The notes under the pieces: model-generated
Database searches by the model: none
What the model was told of the DNA's origin: nothing
Seen by the model: the letters and a program-made list of their open reading frames with translations, nothing else
Made by a program: the position numbers and the translations under genes
Shown: one piece after another, positions 37,430 to 47,220 of the stretch
Position numbering within the stretch: position 1 is the stretch's first letter
How the letters are laid out: the number at the start of each line of letters is the position of its first letter
Source: Roseicitreum antarcticum
Lineage (GTDB): Bacteria > Pseudomonadota > Alphaproteobacteria > Rhodobacterales > Rhodobacteraceae
NCBI RefSeq assembly: GCF_014681765.1
Contig: NZ_CP061498.1
Coordinates: forward strand, 1,612,001 to 1,676,000
DNA length: 64,000 bases
Direction: 5' to 3'

Positions 37430-37771
37430 TCAGGCGCGGTGCTGAACGGAGGCGCGCGGCGCGGAAACCGCCCGGCTGTTGCCCCGGCGATCATAGGTCC
37501 GGAACTCAGCCCCGGCTTTCAAACCCGCGAAAGCAGCGCGTGCGGTGGCAATCCCTTCCATCGAGGCGCGCAGCAAGGCTTGATTGCGAATCAGCCGGAC
37601 TTCGACCTCAGGATCAATCTCTGCCGGATCCAGCTGTGTCAGGGCGGTCAGCAGTTTTTCCTTGCGGGTCAGAAGCCCTGGCAGCGCCGCAAAATTGGCC
37701 GCCAACAGGGCGCCGCGCTCTTCTTCCAGCACGCGCAGCATGCGGCGGCTCAGGCGGTCAGCGGCTGCCAT
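37430..37771 (-). CDS. FlgN-like flagellar protein
   Basis: A 113-residue helical protein (RLSRRMLRVLEEERGALLAA, then LLTRKEKLLTALTQLDPAEID). By pattern and position next to the rod-binding gene it resembles FlgN, the chaperone of hook-filament junction proteins. The similarity is weak, so the name is tentative. It starts inside the end of the upstream flgJ-like gene (14-base overlap), so it is coupled to it. A 241-base gap separates it from flagellin. Confidence 0.6.
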   Translation of the reverse strand: MAAADRLSRRMLRVLEEERGALLAANFAALPGLLTRKEKLLTALTQLDPAEIDPEVEVRLIRNQALLRASMEGIATARAAFAGLKAGAEFRTYDRRGNSRAVSAPRASVQHRA

Positions 37772-38057
37772 CGGCCTCCTCCCGGACAAGGGCGCGAAAA
37801 ATGGTTTCCGACAGGCCAAGGCCGCCAGATTTGCGGATCGCCTCTGCGTAACCTTCGACCATGAAAGAAGAAAACTGCGCCTCCCCCGTACCGCCGCCGC
37901 CGAAACCCTCCAGCGGCTTACCAAGGCCCGAGGCCTTCAGCATCTCAGTCAGAAACGCCGTCTCAAACTCCTCCGCGACGCGCCGGACGGCATCATGGCT
38001 GCGGGGTGATTGTGCCGCCGCAAGGGGGACAGCTGAGGGGATTGCATTGGGGGTCAT
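37758..38057 (-). CDS. Rod-binding protein, FlgJ N-terminal type
   Basis: A 99-residue protein with the rod-binding pattern AEEFETAFLTEMLKASGLG and QFSSFMVEGYAEAIRKSGGLGLSE. It corresponds to the N-terminal half of FlgJ and lacks the C-terminal muramidase, as is common in alphaproteobacteria. It should cap or scaffold rod assembly in the periplasm. CAGGAGA is 6 bases before the ATG at 38057. It is divergent from fliK. Confidence 0.88.
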   Translation of the reverse strand: MTPNAIPSAVPLAAAQSPRSHDAVRRVAEEFETAFLTEMLKASGLGKPLEGFGGGGTGEAQFSSFMVEGYAEAIRKSGGLGLSETIFRALVREEADGSR

Positions 38058-38161
38058 CGGATTCTCCTGATCACATGTCACAAGATCAAACTGACCGGAG
38101 TGGGTAAAGAATCAGTAACTTATTACCTTTAAATGATGGAAGGGCAGCGACGGAGTTTCGG

Positions 38162-39538
38162 ATGATCGACCTTCCCATCAGCCAGACGAAGGTGCACGAC
38201 AGCCCACGTGTGCAGGCATCCGTGACCCTTGTGGCCGCGGATAGCGGCCCTGCCGGGGCGGGTCGGCAGCCTTTTACGCTTGGCCACGGCATGCCCGCGA
38301 AGCCGGACGCCCCCACGCCCACTGACCCGACCGAGGAAGTTGAGGCGGAGGGCGATACAGGCGCGGAAGGTGCCGCCCCGACGCCGGTCGCGCGTCCCTT
38401 CTGGGCCGTGATGGACAGCGTCGCCATCAACACCGCGACCAATATGGCGATGCCGCGCGCCGACGCCGTTGTGCCATCCCTGCCCGGGACAACGCCGGGC
38501 GCCCAACCTACAGTTGGTGCGACGCCATCGGCAGCCATGGCGGCGGCCGAACTCGCCCCCGCCGCCCCGCAGGAAGCGCTGCCGGGCGACGCCGCTCCGG
38601 CGCAGAGCGCCGTCGCCCGGCCAGGCCTCGCAATGGTGCTGCAGACGGCGCCACTGCCCGTGCAGACCGGCACGCCGACACATGGCATCGCGCAAGTCGC
38701 TGCAACCGCCCCGGCACCAGATAGCCTGTCGCCCAATACGGACATGTCGGCACTGCTGAACGTTGCGGGACCGGCGGCAACCGGGCCCACCACCGGCGCC
38801 GCGCCGCGCGCGACCGACTTCCGCCTGCCTGTCCCATTTCGCCTGCTGGACGCCTTTGGTCGACCTGAGCATCCACGTCGGTCAGACGCCTATCGGGCGC
38901 CAGATCAGCGCATCCCCCTCGCCCCCGGCGGGATCGACTTCAGCGTCCCCACGCCACCGCCCGTCATCGCGGCGCGGGCCGACCCTGGCGTCGACATCAC
39001 AGCGGATCGCAGGCAAGGGGCGCTGGCCCTCGACACTCTGCCCGCTGGTACGACGATCGGCGGATCAGTGGTCGGCAGTTTCGGGGGCAATGCGCAGCTG
39101 GGGATCGCAGGGGGGGGGATCATGGGATGTGGCGCAGCATCAGCAAACCCGGCCGCCATTACCGCGCAGGTCGCGACGGCGCTGAGTCAGGCCCCGTTAC
39201 CCGGGGTGATCGAGCTGACGCTTTCGCCCGCTGAACTGGGGCCGCTGCGCATTGCGATGCAGGCTGGCGATGGCGTCATGATGGTCGCGATTTCTGCCGA
39301 CAATGCACAGACGCTGGACCTCATGCGCCGCAACAGCGACCTTTTGTTGCAGGAATTCCGAAACCTCGGTCACAGCAACGTCGCATTTCAGTTCAGCGGC
39401 AGCAATAGCCGTGACCAAGGCCAACGCGCGCCCAGTGGCAAGCCGGGCCAAGCCGGTTTCGACCCGATTTCAGCCCTTCCCACCACCGCCACCGCCGCGC
39501 CGAGGATCAAGGCCGATGGCCTTGATCTGCGCCTGTGA
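38162..39538 (+). CDS. fliK: Flagellar hook-length control protein FliK
   Basis: A 458-residue protein with a long Pro/Ala/Thr-rich N-terminal part (residues 1 to about 330) and the C-terminal Flg_hook domain with LPGVIELTLSPAELGPLRIA. FliK is secreted and acts as a ruler that switches export from hook to filament subunits. Codons 317-319 are a G9 run (39110-39118), just before the functional C-terminal domain; a one-base slip would remove that domain. It starts the plus-strand flagellar unit and is followed after 13 bases by flgD. Confidence 0.9.
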   Translation: MIDLPISQTKVHDSPRVQASVTLVAADSGPAGAGRQPFTLGHGMPAKPDAPTPTDPTEEVEAEGDTGAEGAAPTPVARPFWAVMDSVAINTATNMAMPRADAVVPSLPGTTPGAQPTVGATPSAAMAAAELAPAAPQEALPGDAAPAQSAVARPGLAMVLQTAPLPVQTGTPTHGIAQVAATAPAPDSLSPNTDMSALLNVAGPAATGPTTGAAPRATDFRLPVPFRLLDAFGRPEHPRRSDAYRAPDQRIPLAPGGIDFSVPTPPPVIAARADPGVDITADRRQGALALDTLPAGTTIGGSVVGSFGGNAQLGIAGGGIMGCGAASANPAAITAQVATALSQAPLPGVIELTLSPAELGPLRIAMQAGDGVMMVAISADNAQTLDLMRRNSDLLLQEFRNLGHSNVAFQFSGSNSRDQGQRAPSGKPGQAGFDPISALPTTATAAPRIKADGLDLRL

Positions 39539-39551
39539 ACAGGAGCCTATT

Positions 39552-40235
39552 ATGACCGAAATATCCACGACCATCCCCAGCACGACTCAGGGTAGCCGAC
39601 TGGGTCCAACCGGAAGCGCCCCCGGGACAGAGAACGCGTCGCGCCGGGTCAATGCCGATTTCCAGACATTCCTGGTCATGCTGACGACGCAGTTGCAGAA
39701 TCAAGACCCCATGAACCCTATGGAATCGTCCGACTTCGCCGTCCAGCTTGCAACCTTTTCGGGGGTGGAACAGCAAGTGCTGACAAATGAACTGCTGGGC
39801 AGTCTTTCAACCCGCATGGGGCTAACGGAGCTGTCGGGATGGGTCGGGATGGAGGCGTTGACCAGCGCCGCGACGTATTTTGACGGCACCACGCCGAAGC
39901 GGCTGATCCCGCCGCAGGTCCAAGGGGCAGATCAGGCCGTCCTGACCGTGCACAACGCTTTCGGGAATGAGGTCGCGCGCGTCCCTATCCAGCCCAACCA
40001 GTCGGAGTATGCATTCAACGGGATCGGCGCCGACGGGGCGCCCCTGCCGGAAGGCAATTACAGCTTTCGGGTCGTCAGCATGCGCGAGGGCGCTGTTCTG
40101 CAGACCGATCCTGCCTTGACCTATGGGCGCATCGAGGAAGCGCGGAGCGACGGCGGCCGGGTGATGCTGGTCTTTGCCGGCGGTGCGCTGGTCGACAGTG
40201 ATAGCGTGAGCGGCTTGCGCGCCCCGTCGACCTGA
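39552..40235 (+). CDS. flgD: Flagellar hook assembly protein FlgD
   Basis: A 227-residue hook-cap protein needed for hook polymerisation. The N-terminal FlgD signature is QTFLVMLTTQLQNQDPMNP with ESSDFAVQLATFSGVEQQV; a Tudor/FnIII-like hook-cap domain follows with NSEYAFNGIGADGAPLPEG-type sequence. The ATG at 39552 has AGGAG 7 bases upstream. An overlapping open frame from 39303 lies inside fliK and is not used. Confidence 0.94.
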   Translation: MTEISTTIPSTTQGSRLGPTGSAPGTENASRRVNADFQTFLVMLTTQLQNQDPMNPMESSDFAVQLATFSGVEQQVLTNELLGSLSTRMGLTELSGWVGMEALTSAATYFDGTTPKRLIPPQVQGADQAVLTVHNAFGNEVARVPIQPNQSEYAFNGIGADGAPLPEGNYSFRVVSMREGAVLQTDPALTYGRIEEARSDGGRVMLVFAGGALVDSDSVSGLRAPST

Positions 40236-40382
40236 CACAATGATCAGGTACGCGCGGACACGCTATGGCAAAACGAGGACGCGCGAACGCGGGGTGTGGC
40301 GCAGCACGCTCTGAGCTTTTGCCGGCGGGGACCAAGAACAGCCTGTCTCCAATCGGCTCTTGCCCGCGAGACAATCTGCCCG

Positions 40383-41915
40383 CTAAAGGGCCGCGCCGAT
40401 CCAGACGCCCAGCGCCAGGGTGCCCGCACCGGCCAGCGCCCATATCCCGGGCCAGGGGGCGGCAGTCGGGGGCGGGTTGCGGGGGCGGGTGCCGACCTGC
40501 TCCATCAGCGCTTTTTCCAGCAGATCCGGCAATCTGGGCCCAAACCGCGACAGAATCAGCGCCGATTTCCGCATATCGCGCAGGATTGCCCGGGGGCCAA
40601 CATGGTCCTTGATATAATCTTCGACCACCGGGCGGGCGACCTTCCACATGTTGATCTGGGGATTGAGCGACCGTGCCACGCCTTCCACCACCACCATCGT
40701 GCGTTGCAACAAGATCAACTCGGTCCGGGTCTGCATCCCGAAACGCTCGGTCACCTCGAACAGGTAGCTCAGCAGCCGCGCCATGGAGATATAGCTTGCA
40801 TCCATGCCGAATATCGGTTCGCCGACCGCGCGCAGGGCGCGGGTGAATTCGTCGATATCCTGATCGGGCGGGACGTAGCCCGCCTCGAAATGCACCTGCG
40901 CGACCCGTCGGTAATCCTTCTGGATGAAGCCAAAAAGGATCTCGGCATAGGCGCGGCGCGTGTATTCATCAATCCGCCCCATGATGCCGAAATCGAAGGC
41001 GATGATATCACCCGTCGGCGATACTTTCAGGTTACCCTGGTGCATGTCGCCATGAAAATACCCGTCGCGCAGCGCGTGGCGCAAGAAAAGCTGCAAGATG
41101 CGCTCGCTCAGCTCAACCCGGTCCACGCCCAGCGCGTCGATCGCCGCATTGTCGCCCAGCGGCACCCCCTCGGCCCAGCCCAGCGTCATCACCGTGCGTC
41201 CCGACAGCCCCCATTTGGCACGCGGCACCTGGAATCCCGGATCATCGGCAGTGGTCGTGGCGAATTCCGCCGCCGCCGCCGCTTCGAGCCGCAGGTCCAA
41301 CTCGCCCAGCACGACGCTTTCAAAATGCGCAATCACATCCGTGGGGCGCAGCCGACGGGTCTTTGGCAACAGGAATTCAATGATGCCCGCCGCCAGATAG
41401 AAGGCATCAATGTCCTTGCGGAACGCCTTCTCGATCCCCGGGCGCAGCACTTTGACGGCAACCTTTTCGCCAGTGTCCGCCAGCCGCGCCTGATGCACCT
41501 GCGCGATCGAGGCGGCGGCCACCGGCTCGGAAAATTCGGAGAACAGCGTGGTCACCGGCAGCGACAATTCATCCGCGATCATCTGTTTCGCGACCGTGCT
41601 GGAGAATGGCGGCAACTGGTCCTGAAGGTAGCGCAATTGCAGCGCCAGATCCTCGCCCACCACATCCGGGCGGGTCGACAGAATCTGCCCGAACTTGATG
41701 TACGCCGGACCCAGCGCGGTCAGCGCGCGGGTCGCGGGCGGCAGCGCGGGGTCGCCCGTCAGGCCCAGCCATTTGAACGGCCAGCCCAGCACGCGCGCAG
41801 CAACCCGCAGCGGGGCAGGAGCGCGCATCGCTTCCAGCACCACGGCCATGGCGCCCGTCCGCTCGAACGTGGCGCCGGTGCGGATCAGGCGCCAGATATT
41901 GTGCGGTCCACGCAT
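40383..41915 (-). CDS. ubiB: UbiB, ABC1-family atypical kinase for ubiquinone biosynthesis
   Basis: A 510-residue ABC1/ADCK-family protein needed for ubiquinone biosynthesis, thought to be an ATPase/kinase acting on lipids or on the Ubi complex. It has the invariant KxGQ motif in AYIKFGQILSTRPDVVG, the alanine-rich loop AAASIAQVHQARL, catalytic GDMHQGNL and DFGIMGR. A hydrophobic C-terminal helix near residues 490-505 is a membrane anchor. It lies one base after ubiE, so the two form an operon. Confidence 0.96.
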   Translation of the reverse strand: MRGPHNIWRLIRTGATFERTGAMAVVLEAMRAPAPLRVAARVLGWPFKWLGLTGDPALPPATRALTALGPAYIKFGQILSTRPDVVGEDLALQLRYLQDQLPPFSSTVAKQMIADELSLPVTTLFSEFSEPVAAASIAQVHQARLADTGEKVAVKVLRPGIEKAFRKDIDAFYLAAGIIEFLLPKTRRLRPTDVIAHFESVVLGELDLRLEAAAAAEFATTTADDPGFQVPRAKWGLSGRTVMTLGWAEGVPLGDNAAIDALGVDRVELSERILQLFLRHALRDGYFHGDMHQGNLKVSPTGDIIAFDFGIMGRIDEYTRRAYAEILFGFIQKDYRRVAQVHFEAGYVPPDQDIDEFTRALRAVGEPIFGMDASYISMARLLSYLFEVTERFGMQTRTELILLQRTMVVVEGVARSLNPQINMWKVARPVVEDYIKDHVGPRAILRDMRKSALILSRFGPRLPDLLEKALMEQVGTRPRNPPPTAAPWPGIWALAGAGTLALGVWIGAAL

Positions 41916-41916
41916 G

Positions 41917-42744
41917 TCAGAGCTTCCAGCCAGAGTGCAGGGCCGCCACGCCCATCGACAGATTGCGGAATTTCACCTGTTCAAAACCGGCCGCCGCGAT
42001 CATGGCGGCAAAGCGGTCCTGATCAGGGAACTTACGGATCGATTCGACCAGATACTGGTAGCTGTCACGGTCGCCCGTCACCATCTTGCCCATCGCGGGA
42101 ATGACGTTGAACGAATACAGATCATAGGCTTTTTGCATCATCGGGTTCGGCAACTGGCTGAATTCCAGCACCATCAACCGCCCGCCGGGGCGCAGCACGC
42201 GAAATGCCTCGGACAGCGCTTCGGGGATTCGGGTGACGTTGCGGATGCCAAAGCTGATTGTGTAGACATCGAAACTGTTGTCGGCAAAGGGCAGCGCCAT
42301 CGCATCGCCCACCACCCAGGACAGGGCATCGGCCTTCTGGTCGGCCTCGGCCCGTAGGCGCCCGGCGGTCAGCATGGATTCGGTCAGGTCCAGCACGGTT
42401 GCCACCGCACCGGGCGCACGGTCCACAAAGCGGAACGCGATGTCGCCGGTGCCGCCCGCCACATCCAGCAATTGTTGCCCGGGTCGCGGGGCCAGCCAGT
42501 CCATCATCGCATCCTTCCAGATGCGGTGGATGCCTGCGGACATCAGGTCGTTCATTACATCGTATTTCGACGCCACGCTGGTAAAGACGCCATGCACCAA
42601 TCCGGCCTTGTCGGCCTCGCCAACGGTCTGAAACCCGAAATGCGTGGTGCCCGCGTCACCGGTCCCAGCGCTGCCCATCCCGGCGCTCTCCGTCCCGGCT
42701 TTGGTGGTCCCTTGGCGGGTTTGGCCCCGGCTGCTATCGGTCAT
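41917..42744 (-). CDS. ubiE: Ubiquinone/menaquinone C-methyltransferase
   Basis: A 275-residue SAM-dependent methyltransferase for a ring C-methylation of ubiquinone. SAM motif I is [39 protein letters not shown] and [16 protein letters not shown] follow. The N-terminus before HFGFQTV is about 34 residues of Gly/Ala/Thr/Ser with repeats such as [17 protein letters not shown], longer than usual and apparently non-catalytic. The start is divergent from mutM, with 135 bases between them. Confidence 0.95.
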   Translation of the reverse strand: MTDSSRGQTRQGTTKAGTESAGMGSAGTGDAGTTHFGFQTVGEADKAGLVHGVFTSVASKYDVMNDLMSAGIHRIWKDAMMDWLAPRPGQQLLDVAGGTGDIAFRFVDRAPGAVATVLDLTESMLTAGRLRAEADQKADALSWVVGDAMALPFADNSFDVYTISFGIRNVTRIPEALSEAFRVLRPGGRLMVLEFSQLPNPMMQKAYDLYSFNVIPAMGKMVTGDRDSYQYLVESIRKFPDQDRFAAMIAAAGFEQVKFRNLSMGVAALHSGWKL

Positions 42745-42879
42745 TGGTGCCTGTCTCTTGTTTGTGCATCCTGTGGTTCCTCTTATAGGGTAGACCGGGC
42801 GCGTTACAATGCGACCCTTGAGCGACCCTTGAGCGACCGTTTCGCGACCTTTGCCCCAAACCTCAGCCCGGAGACCCGC

Positions 42880-43743
42880 TTGCCCGAATTGCCCGAAGTT
42901 GAAACCGTGCGGCGCGGGCTGGTCCCCGCAATGGAGGGCGGGGTTATCGCCCATGCGCAGATCAACCGCCCCGATCTGCGCTGGCCCTTCCCGCCCGATA
43001 TGGCCGCGCGGCTGACCGGCAGCCGTGTGCTGCACCTGCGCCGCCGCTCCAAATACATCCTCGCCGATCTCGACACGGCCGAGACGCTGATCATCCATCT
43101 GGGCATGTCGGGCCGCATGACCGTATCGGGGTTGGCCGAGCCCTTCGTGCCGGGCGAATTCCACCACACCCACGCCGCAGCACAAAAGCACGATCATGTC
43201 ATCCTCGACATGGCGAGCGGCGCGCGCGTCACCTTCAACGATGCCCGCCGCTTTGGCGCGATGGATATGGCCCCCACCGCCACGCTGGACCAGCACCGCC
43301 TGCTGGCCGGGATCGGCCCCGAACCGCTTGGTAACAGCTTTGATGCGGCCTATCTGGCCGCCCGCCTGACGGGGCGGCGCGTGCCCCTGAAGGCGGCGCT
43401 GCTTGATCAGCGGGTCCTGGCGGGGCTGGGCAATATCTATGTATGTGAGGTGCTGTTTCGCGCGGGCCTCAGCCCGCACCGCCTCTGCGCCGACCTGACC
43501 CCTGATCAGGCTGCAGCACTCGTCCCCGTCATCCGGCAGGTGCTGGAAGAAGCCATCGCCGCGGGCGGCTCATCGCTGCGCGATTACCGCCAGGCCGATG
43601 GGGAACTGGGCTATTTTCAGCACGGATTTCAGGTCTATGGCCGCGAGGGGCAGCCCTGCGCCACCCCCGGCTGCACCGCCACAATCACGCGTAGCGTACA
43701 ATCTGGGCGGTCCAGCTTCTGGTGCCCCGTTTGCCAGACCTGA
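42880..43743 (+). CDS. mutM: Formamidopyrimidine-DNA glycosylase (TTG start)
   Basis: MutM (Fpg) removes 8-oxoguanine and formamidopyrimidines from DNA. The 287-residue protein must begin M-P-E-L-P-E because Pro1 is the catalytic nucleophile, and the codon before that Pro is TTG at 42880, with CGGAGA 7 bases upstream. A longer frame is open but would abolish catalysis. Other features are the RRRSKYIL hairpin Lys and the C-terminal zinc finger CATPGC ... CPVC. MutY lies near the right end of the window, so two of the three GO repair genes are present here. Confidence 0.96.
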   Translation: MPELPEVETVRRGLVPAMEGGVIAHAQINRPDLRWPFPPDMAARLTGSRVLHLRRRSKYILADLDTAETLIIHLGMSGRMTVSGLAEPFVPGEFHHTHAAAQKHDHVILDMASGARVTFNDARRFGAMDMAPTATLDQHRLLAGIGPEPLGNSFDAAYLAARLTGRRVPLKAALLDQRVLAGLGNIYVCEVLFRAGLSPHRLCADLTPDQAAALVPVIRQVLEEAIAAGGSSLRDYRQADGELGYFQHGFQVYGREGQPCATPGCTATITRSVQSGRSSFWCPVCQT

Positions 43744-43847
43744 CCAGGGCAGAAGCCCCCCCCGGGTCAGCCGCATCAAACGTGGCTTGAAACGCGGGGT
43801 CAGGATGGTATGCAGACGGGCTAGTGTATCCAACCAAGGTGACCTTC

Positions 43848-44624
43848 ATGGCCTATGAAACGCTGATCGTCGATATCAACGACCATATCGCATTGATCCG
43901 GCTGAACCGTCCCGATGCGTTGAACGCGCTCAACAGCGCCTTGATGCGCGAACTCGCCGATGCGCTGACCGCCGCCGACCGCAACGACAAGGTCCGGTGC
44001 ATCGTGCTGACAGGCTCGGAAAAGGCCTTTGCCGCCGGGGCCGATATCAAGGAGATGGCCGACAAATCCTTCGTCGATGTGTTTGAAGCCGATCTTTTCA
44101 CGCCCGAGACCGAGGCGCTGCTGCGCGTGCGCAAGCCGATCATCGCCGCCGTGTCAGGCTATTGCCTGGGCGGGGGCTGCGAACTGGCAATGATGTGCGA
44201 CTTCATCATCGCGTCAGACACCGCCAAGTTCGGCCAGCCCGAAATCAACCTGGGCGTGGTCGCAGGGATCGGTGGCACCCAGCGCCTGACCCGCTTCGTC
44301 GGCAAGTCCAAGGCGATGGACATGCACCTGACCGGCCGCTTCATGGATGCCGAAGAGGCAGAGCGTTCGGGCCTTGTAAGCCGAATCGTCCCCGCCAAGA
44401 AGCTGATGGATGAGGCCATGGCCGCCGCTGCCAAGGTGGCCGAGAAATCCACCCTGACCGCCAAGGTCGTGAAAGAATCGGTCAACCGCAGCTATGAGAC
44501 CACGCTGCGCGAAGGCCTGCTGTTCGAGCGCCGCATGTTCCACGCCCTCTTTGCGACCGAGGACCAGAAGGAAGGGATGGCGGCCTTTCTGGAAAAACGC
44601 GAGGCGCAGTTCCGCGACCGCTGA
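43848..44624 (+). CDS. Enoyl-CoA hydratase/isomerase-family protein
   Basis: A 258-residue crotonase. The CoA/oxyanion-hole segments are [14 protein letters not shown] and [21 protein letters not shown], and [19 protein letters not shown] holds a catalytic Glu equivalent. It would hydrate trans-2-enoyl-CoA in fatty-acid breakdown, perhaps also supplying crotonyl-CoA chemistry; the exact substrate is not determinable. ATG at 43848 follows AAGGTG by 6 bases. A terminator hairpin follows. Confidence 0.94.
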   Translation: MAYETLIVDINDHIALIRLNRPDALNALNSALMRELADALTAADRNDKVRCIVLTGSEKAFAAGADIKEMADKSFVDVFEADLFTPETEALLRVRKPIIAAVSGYCLGGGCELAMMCDFIIASDTAKFGQPEINLGVVAGIGGTQRLTRFVGKSKAMDMHLTGRFMDAEEAERSGLVSRIVPAKKLMDEAMAAAAKVAEKSTLTAKVVKESVNRSYETTLREGLLFERRMFHALFATEDQKEGMAAFLEKREAQFRDR

Positions 44625-44630
44625 CCCCCT

Positions 44631-44664
44631 GGGCTGCGCGGACGCAAAAAACCCCGCGCAGCCC
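44631..44664 (+). terminator. Terminator hairpin of the crotonase gene
   Basis: GGGCTGCGCGG at 44631-44641 pairs with CCGCGCAGCCC at 44654-44664 across a 12-base loop; there is no T tract. The rpsT promoter begins immediately after it. Confidence 0.65.
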
Positions 44665-44666
44665 CG

Positions 44667-44695
44667 TTGACTTCACCCCGAGTCGCGCCTAAAAG
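44667..44695 (+). promoter_or_regulatory. Candidate sigma-70 promoter of rpsT
   Basis: TTGACT (44667-44672), a 17-base spacer, then TAAAAG (44690-44695): five and four of six matches to consensus. It lies 42 bases before the rpsT ATG and just after the upstream hairpin. Confidence 0.6.
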
Positions 44696-44737
44696 CGCGT
44701 TTTCGAGATTACCCCGTACCAAATCGGATAGTGACAC

Positions 44738-45010
44738 ATGGCCAATACGCCCCAATCCAAGAAACGCGCCCGCCAGAACGACGCCCGCGCCACTGTGAAC
44801 AAGGCGCGTCGGTCGCGTATCCGCACCTTCCTGCGCAAAGTGGAAGAAGCGATTGCGTCGGGCAACGCCGATAGCGCGAAAGACGCGCTGCGCGCCGTGC
44901 AGCCTGAACTGTCGCGCGGTGTGACCAAAGGCGTTCTGCACAAGAACACCGTTGCACGCAAAATGTCGCGCCTGTCGTCGCGCGTCAAAGCAATTTCCGC
45001 TTCCGCCTGA
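44738..45010 (+). CDS. rpsT: 30S ribosomal protein S20
   Basis: S20 binds 16S rRNA in the small subunit. The 90-residue, very basic protein begins [20 protein letters not shown] and ends [12 protein letters not shown], normal for alphaproteobacteria. It is transcribed as a single gene from its own promoter, ending at a strong terminator, and precedes dnaA, a common arrangement in this order. Confidence 0.98.
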   Translation: MANTPQSKKRARQNDARATVNKARRSRIRTFLRKVEEAIASGNADSAKDALRAVQPELSRGVTKGVLHKNTVARKMSRLSSRVKAISASA

Positions 45011-45115
45011 CCTCTGCTGTCTGAACGGACGCAGTGGCGCGGTTTTGCGCGAAACACGTGTTTCGTTGATCTTGCTGTCTTGCGCGTGCGCTTGAAATCG
45101 ATGGAAAATTACTTG

Positions 45116-45145
45116 AAAGGCACACCTCAGGTGTGCCTTTTTGCG
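45116..45145 (+). terminator. Rho-independent terminator of rpsT
   Basis: AAAGGCACACC-TCA-GGTGTGCCTTT forms a perfect 11-bp stem with a 3-base loop followed by TTTGCG. It is the clearest intrinsic terminator in the window. Confidence 0.95.
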
Positions 45146-45596
45146 TTTTGCGCCGCAGTTCAGGGACATTTTCCGCTGCGGATAAAATAACCACGCCCTT
45201 CCGATTCTTTTAACGGAAAAGAAGGGTCAAGGCCGTTGTTCAGTTGCGCCCACTCGGCTCCGCTGGCTACATTAGGGATGCGATTCATGTCGTGCTGGGG
45301 GGCAGATGTGAGACGTCGTACCAACGGACCAGGCTGCCGCTGAATAGGTCCGGCGATGACTTGCAAAATGCCTGAAACAAAGGGTTTGCGCACCGGACTG
45401 TGCCGCAGAAACGTTTCAGGCAAGCCCATATGACTTTGTGCGGTTAGAATGCCAGTGGCGGGAGTTTTCCTCGCTTCTGGTACCTGTCGCCTGTTGCCAG
45501 TCACGGCCGGGACGCATCGGACGGCGACGCGCCGGGGCAAATTGGGCGCGCGCCGCGATAACAGATAACGTCTAGAGACAGGGCGAGACGAAGCGA
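45146..45596. other. Leader/intergenic region upstream of dnaA
   Basis: These 450 bases hold no convincing gene. TGCGGATAA at 45178-45186 is one mismatch from a DnaA box (reverse complement TTATCCGCA versus TTATCCACA). TTCTTTT and AAAAGAA at 45205-45223 form a small inverted repeat. No cluster of DnaA boxes or long A/T-rich unwinding tract was seen, so this is probably the dnaA promoter region rather than oriC. Confidence 0.45.
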
Positions 45597-47033
45597 ATGA
45601 TGAATGATATCTGGGATGGGGTCGCGGACGAACTGTGCGCGGCCATCGGCAAGAACAACTATCAGACTTGGATCAAGCCCATTCGTTTCGTCTCGCTGTC
45701 GCGGGGTGTCGCGCAGCTTCAGGTCCCGACCACCTTCATCGGGGACTGGGTGTCGCGGAATTTCTCTGACCATATCCTGCGCGCCCTGGTCGGCGCCGGG
45801 CAAGAGGTCAACCGCATCGAATTCGCCGTGTTCAACCGCAGCGCCGTGCCGTCCGATGACGCCGGCGCCGCACCGCGCGAATCCCACACCACCGCAGGAC
45901 CGCAGGCCCGCGCCACAGCCACCGCGCGAAACCCCGCCGCTGGCGCTGCGCCCCAACAGGCCACCGCCCTGCCCGCCCCTGACACCAACGACCTGCCCGG
46001 CGCGCCGCTCGACAGCAGGTTCAGCTTTGACAATTTCGTCGTGGGAAAGCCCAATGCGCTGGCCCACGCCGCCGCCCGCCGCGTGGCCGAGGGAGGGCCG
46101 GTGACCTTCAACCCGCTGTTCCTCTATGGTGGCGTGGGTCTCGGCAAGACCCACCTGATGCATGCAATCGCATGGGAGTTGCGCAGCCGCAGCCCCAATC
46201 TGCGCGTGCTCTACCTGTCCGCCGAACAATTCATGTACCGTTTCGTGCAGGCGCTGCGCGAAAAGCAGATCATGGATTTCAAGGAACTTTTCCGGTCGGT
46301 CGATGTGCTGATGGTCGATGACGTGCAGTTCATCGCGGGCAAGGAAAGCACGCAGGAAGAATTCTTCCATACCTTCAATGCACTGGTGGATCAGAACAAA
46401 CAGATCATCATTTCCGCCGACCGCGCGCCGGGTGAGATCAAGGATCTGGAAGACCGCATCAAGTCGCGTCTGCAATGCGGGCTGGTGGTGGACCTGCATC
46501 CCACCGACTACGAGCTTCGCCTGGGCATCCTGCAGCAAAAGGCGCTGCAATACGCTGATACCTATGGCGAAATGACCGTCGCCGATGGCGTGCTGGAGTT
46601 TCTGGCCCACAGGATCACCACCAATGTCCGCGTGCTCGAAGGTGCGCTGACCCGGCTCTTCGCCTTCTCCAACCTTGTGGGCCGCGAAATCGGCATGGAC
46701 CTGGTGCAAGATTGTCTGGCTGACATCCTGCGCACCTCGGACCGCCGCGTCACCGTTGAGGAAATTCAGCGCAAAGTGGCCGAGCATTACAACATCCGGC
46801 TGTCCGACATGATCGGCCCGAAACGCATGCGCACCATCGTGCGCCCGCGCCAGATCGCCATGTACCTGTCAAAGGAACTCACATCGCGCTCGCTGCCCGA
46901 TATCGGGCGGCGTTTCGGCGGGCGGGATCACACCACCATCATGCATGGTGTGCGCAAGGTCGAGGAACTCTGCGATCAAGATGTCCAGATCAGCGAAGAC
47001 ATCGACCTGTTGCGGCGGCTGTTGCAGACCTGA
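45597..47033 (+). CDS. dnaA: Chromosomal replication initiator protein DnaA
   Basis: A 478-residue DnaA. Domain I begins MMNDIWDGVADELCAAIGKN. A Pro/Ala-rich linker covers about residues 85-140. The AAA+ domain has GGVGLGKTHLMHAIAWEL (Walker A) and VLMVDDVQFIAGKEST (Walker B). The C-terminal DNA-binding domain carries the signature GGRDHTTIMHGVRKVEEL. It binds DnaA boxes at oriC and opens it. ATG at 45597 or 45600 could start the protein; no strong ribosome site is present. Confidence 0.98.
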   Translation: MMNDIWDGVADELCAAIGKNNYQTWIKPIRFVSLSRGVAQLQVPTTFIGDWVSRNFSDHILRALVGAGQEVNRIEFAVFNRSAVPSDDAGAAPRESHTTAGPQARATATARNPAAGAAPQQATALPAPDTNDLPGAPLDSRFSFDNFVVGKPNALAHAAARRVAEGGPVTFNPLFLYGGVGLGKTHLMHAIAWELRSRSPNLRVLYLSAEQFMYRFVQALREKQIMDFKELFRSVDVLMVDDVQFIAGKESTQEEFFHTFNALVDQNKQIIISADRAPGEIKDLEDRIKSRLQCGLVVDLHPTDYELRLGILQQKALQYADTYGEMTVADGVLEFLAHRITTNVRVLEGALTRLFAFSNLVGREIGMDLVQDCLADILRTSDRRVTVEEIQRKVAEHYNIRLSDMIGPKRMRTIVRPRQIAMYLSKELTSRSLPDIGRRFGGRDHTTIMHGVRKVEELCDQDVQISEDIDLLRRLLQT

Positions 47034-47220
47034 CGGCCAAACGCCGGGTCCCCGCACACCATGGACGGGGCAAACGCCGCGCGTTATGGCTGTAGCACGC
47101 GCCAGAATCGCAAAAACACCCGCATATCAGCGGAAAGCCGCTTGAGGCTGCCTGAAATTCGGCTAGGCTCCCGGTCCGCTACTCATGACGCTCTTTCGAC
47201 CCACCAAAGGGAATTCGGCT

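Noticed and set aside
45160-45540. Possible 126-codon minus-strand gene upstream of dnaA
   Set aside because: No ribosome site, unusual composition and no recognisable motif; it crosses the likely dnaA promoter.
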